Origin: Sorghum bicolor | Taxonomy: Eukaryota > Streptophyta > Magnoliopsida > Poales > Poaceae | NCBI RefSeq assembly: GCF_000003195.3 | Contig: NC_012872.2 | Coordinates: 19,377,804 to 19,441,803 of the forward strand | Direction: 5' to 3' | Length of the DNA stretch: 64,000 nucleotides | Program-made: the position numbers and the translations under genes | Shown: positions 1 through 10,930 of the stretch, in pieces | Layout: each line of letters opens with the position of its first letter | Numbering within the stretch: position 1 is the first letter of the stretch | The notes under the pieces: generated by a model | What the model was told of the DNA's origin: nothing | What the model saw: the letters and a program-made list of their open reading frames with translations, nothing else | Databases searched by the model: none

Positions 1-211
1 GGTTGCAGTCTTCTCTATACATCACTCACATCGAGAAACATTCTTTGTAGCCTAAAGGGATAGTAGCAATAGATTTGGTTAGTCAGATGCACCCTTTCTC
101 CCGGTGGTAAAAATATAAATACGATAACTCTGGATAACCTCCCGGGTGAAATGCTCACCGATATCCGTGCGCTTGCGGATCATTTCCTTATTGCGTTACC
201 AAATATCAACA
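1..211 (+). mobile_element. 3' end of an Athila-type LTR, + orientation (second copy)
   Basis: This stretch is the near-perfect reverse complement of 2516-2722, the 3' part of the LTR of the neighbouring minus-strand Athila-type element. It ends exactly at the LTR terminus (AATATCAACA at 202-211). The next base resumes the RT gene of the other element. That makes it the right edge of a second family member (full element or solo LTR) inserted in the opposite orientation, with its left part outside the window. An inversion would be unlikely to break exactly at an LTR end. Confidence 0.75.
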
Positions 212-2576
212 GTGTCCCAGCACTATTCCTTCCCTAACCATAAAATGACATTTTTCCCAATTAAGGACTAAGTGCTTTTCTTCACATCTTTGCAAAACCT
301 TATCTAAGTTTTCAAGACAACTATCAAAAGTTTTTCCATAAACAGAGAAATCATCCATGAAAACTTCCATAATCTCTTCAATCATATCAGAAAATATAGA
401 CATCATGCATCTTTGAAAAGAAGATGGTGCATTACATAACCCAAAAGACATTCTACGGTAAGCATAAGTTCCATATGGGCATGTAAAAGTGGTTTTGCTT
501 TGATCATCAGGATGGATCGGGATCTGGTGATACCCTGAATATCCATCTAAGAAACAGAAGAACGAATGGTTCACTAATCACTCTAGCATCTCATCTATGA
601 AAGGTAAATGAAAATGATCCTTTCTTGTGGCTTTGTTTAGTTTTCTATAGTCTATGCACATCCGCCATCCTGTGACGGTGTGTTGTGGAATTAGCTCGTT
701 CTTTTCATTCATAATAACAGTCATGCCTCCCTTTTTAGGCACAACTTGAACTGGGCTCACCCACTCACTGTGCGGCACAGGATATATAATCCCTGCATGC
801 AGCAACTTTATAACTTCCTTTTTAACTACCTCTCTCATAGTGTTGTTAAGTCTACGTTGGGGCTCTCGAGAAATTGAAACAGAAGGATCTGTTGGAATAA
901 GATGGGTACAAATCATAGGACTGGTTCCTGTAAGATCTTGGAGTGAGTAGCTGAAAACTGAGTGATGTTTTTCAAGAATGGTCATTAATCGCAGAGTTTG
1001 CTCCTGAGTGAGTTTCTCACTAATGATCACAGGAAACTCTGGATTATTGTTTAGGAAAGCATAGGTAAGACCGGGTGGTAAAGTTTTAAGCTCTATGGGA
1101 GGTCTAGGTGTTTCTGCAAACTCATCTAAGGGTTCAGGTTTAGAAGGTTCAGCTTCTTCTTCTATGAAGAAAGGAGTTTCGTCTTCTAAGTCTGGTTCAT
1201 CTAAAAGCTGTAGAGATGCAACCTTTACCTCCTCCATAGGATTAGGCAAAAGATATGACTCGGCCTTATTATTTAAGGAGTGTGAAATTGTTATGGGGAA
1301 TTTAAAAGTTTTTCTAAAAGAAATATGTAGCTTTCCAGTATGACCTTCATAAAGGAGTCTTCTAAAAGGTTGTCCTATCAACAGGTTGAAGTCCCATGTA
1401 TCAAAGATATAGAAGTTCAAATGAACCATGGAGCCTTCTACCGTAAGAGGTAGGACATTAATAATTCCAAGACTGGGGACCAATCGTCCTGAAGATTCCT
1501 TTATGACCTTTGTTGTGGGGGTTAAAACAAGATTTTTAAATAATTTAAGTGCAAAAGATTCAGACATGATGTTGATCCCCACAACAGGATTATAGAGAGC
1601 ATCAAATCGATCAGAATTATAAGCACAGCGTATAGTTATAGAGAGTGTGCCCAAACGGATCACATCAGAGGAAAGCTCTGATTCCTGCAACCACTCGCTA
1701 CTCATGACTGAGATAAGCTCTCTTAATTGATATTCAGTTGGCAAACAAATGCTAAGATGGCTGTTTTGGGGTCTGTTAATAGAATGGTAGTTTGAAATGT
1801 TTCCAAAATCGGCAAAAAGATCAGATTCTATATCCAGCATGAAGTCCGGTGGTGGAATTTCTTCCTTTTGTGGCTCAGAACTTAGGATAGCTAAAGTAGA
1901 TGAAGAATTTGGCAGAGTGTCTACTTCGGCTTCATAGGTTTCATCATGAAGGGTATTATCCATCTCAGCTTCTAGGATTCTATCTAGGATCACTCTAGCT
2001 TCATCAGTAGGGATGCGAAAGAAAGAACCTCCAGACATTGTATGTAGCATTTGTTTATGATCTTTCTGAAGACCTCGAAAAAAGTGAAATAAAAGAACAG
2101 GGTCTTCAAGATTAAGGTTTGGACCAGATTCTAAAAGATCAAAAAAAACGTTTCTAGGATTTTCCCAAAGTTTCATTATCTTTTTGTTTAAAAGATAGGA
2201 CTTCGAGTCTAAGGTCACCGATACGGTCAAGGGAATAGAAATCTAGACAAAAGTTAGCTCGTAAAACTCCCCATTCACCTCGTTGTTGACTTACCTTCTG
2301 ACTGTACCATTGTCTAGCTTCTCCCCTTAAAGAAAAAGGAAAAAGCTTCCAACGTAAAGTTTTATCAGAAATGCCTTCAATGCGAAGACAATCACATGTT
2401 TGCTCAAAATCTCTAATGTGAAGGTAAGGGTTTTCGTCTTCCTTTAAGCTAGTAGTAAGACTCAAGGTTATCTCAGCAAACCGTCTTTCTCCCCGGCAAC
2501 GGCGCCAGAAATGCTTGTTGATATTTGGGAACGCAATAAGGAATTGATCCGCAAGCGCATGGATATCGGTGAGCAC
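212..2576 (-). pseudogene. Broken Athila gag-protease-RT
   Basis: Reading the minus strand from the PBS: a gag core (about 2500-2154, with ARQWYSQK and YLHIRDFEQTC), the rest of gag in another frame after a frameshift near 2165 (the same stretch reads NETLGK in one frame and KIMKLWENPRN in the other), a protease-like region around 1650-1330, then RT from about 1000. The protease active-site position reads ALYNPVVG where Athila elements have D-[LT]-G-A, so it looks dead. RT is interrupted by an in-frame TGA at 578-580 just before NHSFFCFLDGYSGY. It keeps FMDD and ends at VLGH, where the second LTR begins at 211. The first ATG of the gag reading frame (2574-2576) falls in the LTR, so the true start is uncertain. 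Confidence 0.8.
2490..2507 (-). other. Primer binding site, tRNA-Asp type
   Basis: The minus strand reads TGGCGCCGTTGCCGGGGA, the sequence used as primer binding site by plant Athila-type elements (complementary to the 3' end of tRNA-Asp). It lies 8 bases after the LTR end and directly before gag. Confidence 0.85.
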
Positions 2577-3747
2577 TTCACCCGGGAGGTTATCCAGAGT
2601 ATCGTATTTATATTTTTACCACTAGGAGAAAGAGTGCATCTGACTAACCCGGTCTATTACTACTAACCATTTAGGCAACAAAGAATGTTTCTCGATGTGA
2701 GTGATAAACAGAGAAGACTGCAAATGTAGTCTATTTCTAACCTTGGTAAGGATGATATACTGTTCTATTGGGGAAGCTTACGGAATCTAGACACCACAGA
2801 GGATGTTCGACCCGCACCTATAAACCCTATCCTTCCTGCTAACGAGATATGGTCTACAAAGGTAACTCAGAAATGTCACGTTCCTCGCTACTACCACGGT
2901 CCAGCTAGTCAGGGAATATCTATGAGTAACCTAGCCTAAACACCACGTCTACGCTAGAGATGATTACTCTAAACTCTACGCGAAGAGATTAAAGTAAACT
3001 CATAAACCAAAAGAATAATAAAACAAGAACTTACTAGAATTTAGAAGTCGAAATACTGAAGAATCCTAGGAGCAAGCTTCGGGTTAGGAGAACTTGATCC
3101 CGCAGGTACAAACTTGGAGTAGACACCGACAAGCCAGGCTTCCTCCAATCTACACCTCCACTCTATCTCTCTCAATCTAGTAGAAACTAGAAGATCTATT
3201 TCTACTCACATTGGTTGCTAAGCCTAAAAAGAAATTTTATTTAGAGAAGAGGTTTTCCTTCCAAGGCTCCCCTCAACTCTATGATAAACTTGTCTCCTCC
3301 AGGGGCCAGAGGGTCTGGTTTTATAGTCCCTTTAAGTGAACATGAGTCATTGGATCAAACCGACATTGATTGGACGGTTATCCTTGATCCTTTAGGTTGG
3401 TGGAACGTCGTGTGTGAAAAGAGTCCCGAACCAAGTCCAGAGGGGGGCGAGAGCCCAGGTCAATTGGGCGGGCGCCCAGTGCCTGGCCCCGTTCGGCCTC
3501 TGCTTCCTTCCCGTGGCTTCTGGAGTCTTCTAGATGGTAGAAAATTGCGCGGTGCGTTGATATCTCTATGTAATCCCGACATGTGGGCCTTTCTTCCTTA
3601 TTTCCTAATAACCCCCTACAGAAACAGATAAACAACAAAACTCATGGAATTCTGTCAGATCAAACCCTAATTCTAGGTGTTATTTGTATATTGGTCCTTT
3701 CTCTTGTTTATTTAATAATTAAAATTGATACTTAAGAACCGTCAACA
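2516..3747 (-). repeat. 5' LTR of the Athila-type element
   Basis: On the minus strand it starts TGTTGACGG (rc of 3739-3747) and ends AATATCAACA (rc of 2516-2525), giving the TGTTG...CAACA ends expected of an LTR. It is about 1.23 kb. The boundary is supported by the PBS 8 bases downstream, and by the second LTR copy at 1-211 that ends at the same base. ORFs inside it, such as + 3281-3631, show no recognisable protein. Confidence 0.75.
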
Positions 3748-4925
3748 GCCATCTCCACACTCGGCCCGGGGGCTACGTGGTTTCCTAGGCTTAGCGGGCT
3801 TCTACTAGAAGTTCATCTGGGAATTCAGGCTCATTGTGGCCCCTTGATGTGTCTCTTGCGGTGAGACGTGTTCAACTGGGACACGGAGGCTGAGGATGCC
3901 TTCTAGGCACTGAAGCGCGCCTTCACCACTGGGCCCGTGCTCTAGATGCCTGACTTCGACAAGCTGTTCATGGTGGATTGTGACACGTCGGGTGTGGGGT
4001 TTGATGCAGTCCTTCACCAAGGCGTCGAACCTCTAGCCTTCTTCAGCCATCCGTTCGCAGCTCGGCATCTCAAGCTTGCAGCTTACGAGCGCGAGCTCAT
4101 CGGTTTGGTGTAGGCTGTGCGCCATTGGTGGCCTTGGTGGCCATACCTTTGGGGATGGCACTTTTTTATTCGCACTGACCATTACAGTTTAAAGTTTCTC
4201 TTGGATCAGCGCTTGTGCACGGTGCCTCAACATCTGTGGATCAGCAAGCTCTTCGGCTTCGACTTCACGGTGGAGTACCGTCCCGGCCGTCTCAACACTG
4301 TGGCAGACGCCTTGTCTCGCCGCGACATGGAGCGGGAGGCTCCAGGTACGGAGGGTGCAGTCGTGTACGCTCTCTTGGGCCCCTCTTTCGCCTTCCTCGA
4401 CGACGTGCACCAAGCCACCAGGGAGGCCGCGGACGCCCAGCGCCTACTCCAGCAGCTGGCCGATGGGGCGCTGGCTGCCCCCTGGCGCCTTGAGTGTGGC
4501 CTGCTGCTACATGGCAGTAGGATATTTGTCCTCGACCACGCTGATCTGCACCACTAGGCGATGACGCTGGCTCACTCGGCCGTCCATGAGGGTGTACAAA
4601 AGACGCTCCACCGCCTGCGCACCGATTTCTACATCCCAGGCGACCCCTGCTGCAGCCGTTGCAGCACCTGTCAGCGCAACAAGACGGAGACATTGTCGCC
4701 CGCTAGCCTGCTGCAGCCGCTGGAGGTGCCCTCATAGGTGTGGACGGACATTTCGATGGACTTCGTCGAGGGGCTACCCAAGGTTGGCGGCAAGTCCGTC
4801 ATTCTCACGGTGGTTGACCGCTTCTCCACGTACGCGCACTTCATCGCGCTCGGCCACCCCTACACCGTCGCGTCCGTCGCCCGCGCCTTCTTCGATGGCA
4901 TTGTTCGGTTACATGGGTTCCCCTC
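3748..4925 (+). pseudogene. Reina-type chromovirus pol, part 1: RT end, RNase H, integrase
   Basis: From RT thumb (LRGFLGLAG, about 3765) the order is RNase H (MVDCDTSGVGFDAVLHQG, RTDHYSLKFLLDQRL, then GRLNTVADALSRR), the integrase zinc-finger region (about 4560-4680) and the integrase core start (DISMDFVEGLPKVGG). It stops at IVRLHGFPS, where the Tekay LTR begins. The wording is that of the Reina clade of chromoviruses. In-frame TAG codons sit at 3806, 3904, 3943, 4111, 4555 and 4735. Family wording puts glutamine at most of these sites (VLQMPDF, for example), so CAG to TAG is the likely change. A frame change lies between 3808 and 3904. The left end is the Athila insertion junction, so the 5' half of the element lies beyond it. 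Confidence 0.85.
4921..4925 (+). repeat. Target site duplication, left copy (CCCTC)
   Basis: CCCTC immediately before TGTAAACACC; the matching copy is at 16889-16893 after the 3' LTR. Removing the element and one copy rejoins the Reina integrase reading HGFP-S-SIVSDRDP. Confidence 0.95.
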
Positions 4926-7631
4926 TGTAAACACCCAAATTTTACTTCTTTTAAATAGATGAATTTGAATTAATTAAGTGATTTTGGTGGAGCATTTCAA
5001 TATAGGAAAATAATAAATTTTAGAAAATTAAAATTTAATATAAATTTAGAATAACATTTTATGTTGCATACATGCTGGTGCATTTTATTGTGATGATTGT
5101 TTTAAAAACAAAATGCCAATTTGATCAAAAATCTAATTGGAAAAAATGTATTGAAAATTTATTTGAAAAAGAAAAATAGCAAAACCTTTCCCTCTCTCTT
5201 TCTCTCAGCCTTTTGGCCTAAACCCCCGCGCTCCTCCCCCCCCGCGCCTCGGACATTTTGAAGAGCCGGTGCGCGAGCCACCCTTTCCCTTCCCCATTTC
5301 CCCCTCACCTCGCCTCTGCTCTCGCCATTGAGCGCTCAATGAAATCGCCGCCAGAGCGCCGCCGTCGACCGTGCATCGCCGGGCGTTTTGAGCCGCCTCT
5401 GCGCCCGTTTCTCGTCGTGGTGAGCGCACTGCATCTTCCTCTTCTTCCCCGACCCTTTCCCATGGATTTTAGCGCTCTCTAGTGGCCTTCCCATGAGCAC
5501 CGAAGGGGCCCGCCATGGCGCCACCGTCGGCCGCCGTGCAAGCCGCTTTCCCCGGCCGCGTTTTACCCTGTGCTAGACTCCCCTCGCCCTCCTCTCTCTC
5601 TCCCGGTGCTCTCGGAGTGGAAAACCGAGCACCGTAGCGCCCGGACGCTCAACTCCGGCGCGCTTTGGCCGGAGGCCATGGCGCGCCGCCGCCCTTGCCC
5701 TGTTCCAGCCGCCGCCGCCGCCCTTCCCCTTCCCCTCTTCTAATCTCGGCCATCCATCGCGTGATCGACGGCCAAAAACTCCCGATAACCCTTCAAGGTC
5801 ATATTTGTTAAAGAGACCCCCACCTTTTTGCTAATCACGGCCGCAGTCCTTGGCCAGAGAATTTATATGATTTTTCTGTATTTATTTAAATTCGTTTAAA
5901 TTTTGCAATAAAATATTCGTTTTAGCTCCGATTTGACCCGTTCGAATTGTGTTAGATTCGTAATTAAATTCTCTACATGTTAGTGCCACTGTTACTGCAG
6001 TTTGCAATTTTTTTATTTTTAGGTTTAGGTTTAATTAATTAAATAGCTATAGGAAATCGCCGTAAATTCGTAACTTGGACGTTTTAGTTCCGATTTTCAT
6101 GATCTTCGTATCTATGTGATCGTAGCGAAACGTAGGTTCTGTTTTTAAATATTTTATTTTATTTTTGATCTGTTGATGTACTGTTCTAATTAAAGGATTG
6201 TTTGCTTGTATGATTGAACCTGGATGCGTGTTGTTGTGTGGTGCCGATCGAGCGTAGACGGTGATGTGACCATGGCCGATCCGTTTTACTCCGAGGAGCA
6301 GCAGGACCAGCAGCAGCTTCCCTTCACCGAAGGCAAGTATAACATGGGTTTCTCTTGCACACCTATTCACTTAATTAATTACGCATTTGCATGTGTCTAA
6401 TTTTGATAACCCTAAGGACACCCTAGCTACCTGACTATATATTTATGACACCTATGGGTAGATTGCATGTGGGTAGCTTTGCTAGTGCTCTAATTAATTG
6501 AGACTTTACTACCATTCTGACTTTAATATGATGACAAATGATGGGAAATGGGCTATGGTGTAATTGACTTCGGTCAGGTTGACCTAGACCCTCCGTAAGG
6601 ACTTCTCTCTAAGCGACTATCCGGGACATACAGTGCAACCGTGATGGTTATATGGCTCTAACTTTAGCTTAGTAGTAGGATCTCATCTAGCTGGTTAGAG
6701 GTTACCCGGAAGGGCACAAGAGGGGCTTACCACTTTGGGTATAGAACTCCTTCTGTTCCTATGTGTATAGCCGTGATAGAAATGTGCCATAGGAAAGGGG
6801 GTCCTCTATAACTGCTTGCTAGGGGAACCTCGCGGCCCTAACTGGTTAGACGAAGCCTATGGAAGGCTTCATAGTGTTCCCTGCCCGTTCACCTTGGTAG
6901 TGTTAGTGGGTCTTGCAAACCCCGGGCATATGGGTAACACGACTTACGGGAAAAGTGCACACCTCTGCGCAGAGTTTGATCGAACTGGTATACTAGCCTT
7001 GCTCTCGGACATGAGCGGCCTTGGACCCTTACGGAATAGTTGGGTGGGGATGGTTATGGGGCATGACTTATGAAAATGTGACGCATTGATTGTGATGATT
7101 AATGTGGTTTAACCATGATGGTGATGGTGTTAACCGTGAAGGTTAACGGTGTTATTGTCATGTACACATGTGGGTTAATCGGGATCTAAGCATAACTGAT
7201 GAATTATTTAGGATTAAAACATTGACCAACTAAAATGCTAACTGCAGTAGCCAGTGTCTGACCTTTTTGAGCCGCATAAAATCCTATGTTATGCTCGCGG
7301 AGTACGAGATGTACTCACGCTTGTTTCTATATTCTTCTTGGACAAAAATCCTAGATGGGTAACAGATGACAGCTTCTATGAGGAATTCTCGGAGGACTTC
7401 TAGGTTGGCGATCCACCAGTCGGTCGTCCCTGTGTTGGAACTACCAAGCTATAGCTAGATATGAGTTTTATTTCCGCTTGTTGCTAGACTTTGATGTTCG
7501 TGTTGTAATAAACGTTATGTAAGACACTTGTGATGATACTTCTGTAATTTATCGACTTGTGTACGCGACTATTCCTGGGGCGCACATGAGGTTTATTGTA
7601 CTCAAATTTATCCTTAAATTTGGGTCTCACA
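4926..7631 (+). repeat. 5' LTR of the Tekay-type element
   Basis: Begins TGTAAACACCCAAATTTTA and ends TTGGGTCTCACA, four bases before the PBS. It aligns along its length with 13962-16888. It lacks about 190 bp present there (14270-14450, C-rich) and about 34 bp (15128-15160), so these are deletions here or insertions there. A GC-rich belt (5220-5760) and a run of conserved non-coding sequence follow; ORFs within it have no recognisable protein. Confidence 0.92.
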
Positions 7632-7635
7632 AAAT

Positions 7636-7647
7636 TGGTATCAAAGC
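7636..7647 (+). other. Primer binding site, tRNA-iMet type
   Basis: TGGTATCAAAGC differs by one base from the standard TGGTATCAGAGC used by most plant Gypsy and Copia elements. It lies four bases after the 5' LTR. Confidence 0.85.
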
Positions 7648-7823
7648 AAGGCTGACTGTAGGACACAAACATGGTAGAAACGGTCGATTTTAGGATTTTC
7701 TTTTGCTTTATTTATTTCACTGCTTACTACACCTTCTTGTTATTTTATTAAAATTTTATATTCTTATCCATTGGTCTATTTATGTAAACCTATTGATTCT
7801 AATTCTTAAAATAAAATTTATAG

Positions 7824-8741
7824 ATGTCTCGTCACAGCGCAGCCGTGTACCATGCACTCTTCACCGTCGCTCGTGCTCCGCCAGTTGCACCTGCACCTGT
7901 ACCAGCACCTGTACCTACACCAGCACCTGTGCCTGAGCCTGAGGTTGTCGTCTCTGCTGGCGGCAAGGAGGAGGAGCTCATGGACTTGGGGTCTCCTACG
8001 TCTACACCTTTAGCACCTACCTCGGTGGCGGTACCGATCCCACAGGTCGACGCTCCAGTTCCACCTACTCCACCTGCGCCTGCACTGCACGCGTCTACGG
8101 GTTCAGCGCCGACGCCTCAGCACCCATAGGTTGTCCCATAGATGGGATGGACCTCCAGGAACAAGTTCATGGATGCTGACGAGGATGCTCACTACCACAC
8201 TCTGCGTACGGGTGTGTTGGCGAGCTACTATCCTGAGTTTGCTGCCACTGTTCGCAACCTCTGCTCAGAGCATAGGCACCCACTGGAGAACACTTACTGA
8301 AAGGCCGAGGTGATCATCACAGCTCGGAACAATGTCGACAACTCAGACGAGGTGGAGTCTATCCATGAGAGCAAGGTTAGGCGTGCTTCCGACTATGAGA
8401 GCATGGAGGATGCAGCCCAAGCTGCATATTTTCACTACCATGGTCGCCGTTTTGAGGCCATGCAGGAGGATAGGTACCGGTTCCTTCCCCGCAACGACCC
8501 AGATGGCAGGACATGGCATGTCCTGGCACCTCCTACCGGTGACCCTACTTTGGACACGACAGTGAGGCACGTTAGTGCCATTCATGAGATGAATGTGGCA
8601 CTTAGGCAGGAGCTGCGTGTTTCACAGCAGGTGGGAAAGCGCCTCCAGCAACAGGTGGATGAGCTATGTGGTCAGCTTGGACAGCCACCCATCTACAAGA
8701 AGAAGCCCCGCAAGTTCGTTTTGCAGGATAGAGCTCCCTAG
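7824..8741 (+). pseudogene. Extra ORF (orf0-like) upstream of gag, with three stops
   Basis: A single frame of about 305 codons runs from MSRHSAAVYHALF to KKKPRKFVLQDRAP. It is interrupted by in-frame TAG at 8127 and 8139 and TGA at 8298; no frameshift is needed to read through. The first 100 residues are rich in alternating proline and alanine. The last third (about 8580-8680) has heptad-like spacing around MNVALRQELRVSQQVGKRLQ, suggesting a coiled coil. Some rice Tekay-type elements are known to carry an ORF in this position whose function is not established. I see no catalytic motif. Conservation of one frame across three stops argues it was coding until recently. Confidence 0.7.
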
Positions 8742-9423
8742 GTGTCCCAGTACTTATTATTTAGACGTTAGAACGAGTGGTTTGGTTATGTGTGGCGTGT
8801 GAACATTCGGTGTGTTGCTGTTTGTGATGATGAACATTTGTGATTTGGAGTTTTTGTTTTATTGTGGGAACATGTGGGCCTGTCCGCATGTTTCTAAAGT
8901 TTAATCCTAGTAGTAAATGTTGATTAATGTGAGGTTGGATTACTTTATCATTGTCTCAGTCATGCTGATTCTGGAGCAGTCTATGATGTTTATTCTGTAT
9001 CTCATAAATGGTTCAGTTAAAAATTACGAAAGTTTTATGGTGAATACTAGACTGACATATCTTTCATCTCTAACTGGAATCACCTCATTATCTATTCGGG
9101 TCTATGGGATATGTCCGAATTAATCTGCTGTATCTGTGCAGACTGAGAACCAGAGCAGAACCTGATTAACTACAATTTTGATTATGTTACTGTTGGAACC
9201 AGTAAATGAGGTCTGAATAAAGGTTGTAGAGAATTTCTTAACCTTTCCAACGATGTATACCATGTTCCTATTGGATCTCTAGAGTCTGAGATAAGAACGA
9301 ATTACTGACCTGCTGAGTTTAAAAACTGGTCCCGAAAACTGCTAGTCTTATTTTTATTCATTATAAACGATGAATAATTATTTTGAAAGATTACTAAAAG
9401 CCGTGAATCTTTGTTGGAAGTAG
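8742..9423 (+). other. Non-coding spacer between orf0 and gag
   Basis: AT-rich sequence between the orf0 stop and the gag start. I see no reading frame of interest. It would carry the splice or internal initiation signals needed to express gag if orf0 is translated separately, but I could not identify these. Confidence 0.5.
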
Positions 9424-10921
9424 ATGGACGCCGAAGGAGCAGGCGCTGGTCGTGGACGTGGCCGTGGCCGCGGTCATGGCCGTGGACGTGGTGCACCTGA
9501 GAATCCGCCACCACCACCGCCGCCGATGACTATTGAGCAACTCATAGGGATGCAAGCCAATCTGATGCAAGCTATGATGAACCGCATGAACAATGAACCA
9601 GTAGCAGCCCCACCACCGGTTCAGGTCCACGACAAGCGTGGGGAGTTCTTGAAAGGACGTCCCCCAGTGTTCACCCATGCCTCTGATCCACTCGAGGCAG
9701 ACGACTGGTTAAAAGCGGTAGAGAAGCAGTTGAACATAGCCTTTGCAGCGACCTGGAGAAAGTGTTGATGCCTCGGGCCAGCTGCAAGGACCTGCTCAGG
9801 AGTGGTGGGAGTCTTATCAATATGGACGCTCGAACAATGCTCCACCAGTTACCTAGAAGGAGTTCACTGAGGTGTTCAGGTCCCATCATTTTCCAGAGGG
9901 TCAGATCGAGCTGAAGGCAGAAGAGTTCGAGTCTCTCAAGCAGGGATCGATGACAGTCAGTGAGTATCGTGACAAGTTTGCTCAATTGTCACGATATGCT
10001 CCATATGAGGTGGTCAGGGACTCTGACAAACAGCGCCTTTTCATGAAGGGCTTGTATGATGGACTGCAGCTACAGCTGATGAGCAACACCTATCCTTGTT
10101 TCCAAGAATTGGTGAATCGCGCTATTGTCATCGACAACAAGTGCAAGGAGATGGACGCGAAGAAGAGGAAGCTCCAAGGGCAGCCGTCGGGCAGCAACAC
10201 TCGCCCACGTGCGTATCCTCAGCAGGGATTCCCTCAGCGCAATCAACGACCACCGAATCAGTAGAACCGTGGTCAGTTTCCTCAGCACCCTCAGTACCAC
10301 CAGCAGTACAGCCACCAGAACCAACAACATCCCCAGTAGCAGTATGGCAATCAGAGTCAGCAACACCCCCAGCAACAGGTCAGCAACCAGGCACCACGCC
10401 AAGGAGTGCCCAACAATGCTCCTGGCAAGAGTGCAGCACCCAGCGGCAACCCCAATGCATGTAACCGCTGCGGAGAGGTGGGACACTATGCATACCAATG
10501 CCCCAAGAAGAAGAATCCACCAGCCCAGCAAAACCAGAACAGGCTTGCTCGACCTCCGTTTTCTAGAAGAGTGAACCATGTGTCCACCGATACAGCCCAG
10601 GAAGCACCTGAGGTTATGATGGGTACGTTCAACATCAACTCCATCCCCGCTACAGTACTATTTGATTCTGGTGCTTCACATTCTTTCATCTCCCAAGCAT
10701 TTGTTAGAGTGCATAGCATCTCACTTTGTGCACTAAAAAATTCCATGCTAGTAAATTCACCGGGAGGCAACATGCTAGCTAATTACTGGAGCCCCTCCAC
10801 TAGTATATCCTTAAGGGGGGTAGATTTCAAGGTGAAACCTATTGTGTTGAGAACCATGGGAATTGACCTCATACTTGGAATGGATTGGATGAAGCAGCAT
10901 GGGGTAGTAATTCAGTGTTAG
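9424..10921 (+). pseudogene. Tekay gag and protease (broken)
   Basis: It starts at MDAEGAGAG, followed by an Arg-Gly repeat tract (GRGRGRGRGHGRGRG) and a proline run. The gag core reads PPVFTHASDPLEADDWL. A frameshift near 9750-9770 and an in-frame TAG at 9854 interrupt it before VFRSHHFPEGQIELK, which is the usual continuation. A Gln/Asn-rich stretch holds TAG at 10262 and 10337. Then come the CCHC knuckle (CNRCGEVGHYAYQC) and aspartic protease (VLFDSGASHSFIS and LILGMDWM). A TAG at 10919-10921 separates protease from RT where related elements read straight through. Apart from these, spacing and motifs are normal for the family. Confidence 0.9.
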
Positions 10922-10930
10922 GAGAAATCT

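Larger units (their letters stand above)
212..3747 (-). mobile_element. Athila-type Gypsy LTR retrotransposon, 5' half (split)
   Basis: On the minus strand the order is 5' LTR (3747 to 2516), a tRNA-Asp-type primer binding site, gag, protease-like region and RT. The sequence stops at 212 inside RT, where another LTR abuts. The RT wording (HPDDQSKTTFTCPYGT, then FMDD) is typical of the Athila clade. At 3747/3748 the LTR start TGTTGACGG directly abuts a Reina-type pol gene, so this copy inserted into that element. The rest (RNase H, integrase, 3' LTR) should lie left of the window. Confidence 0.85.

Noticed and set aside
1..2722. Interpreting the inverted LTR piece as a chromosomal inversion
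   Set aside because: The junction falls exactly on the LTR terminus, which is the expected result of an insertion.
6816..7073. Open frame in the Tekay 5' LTR
   Set aside because: It lies wholly in LTR sequence; the matching region of the 3' LTR carries stops, and no protein motif is visible.
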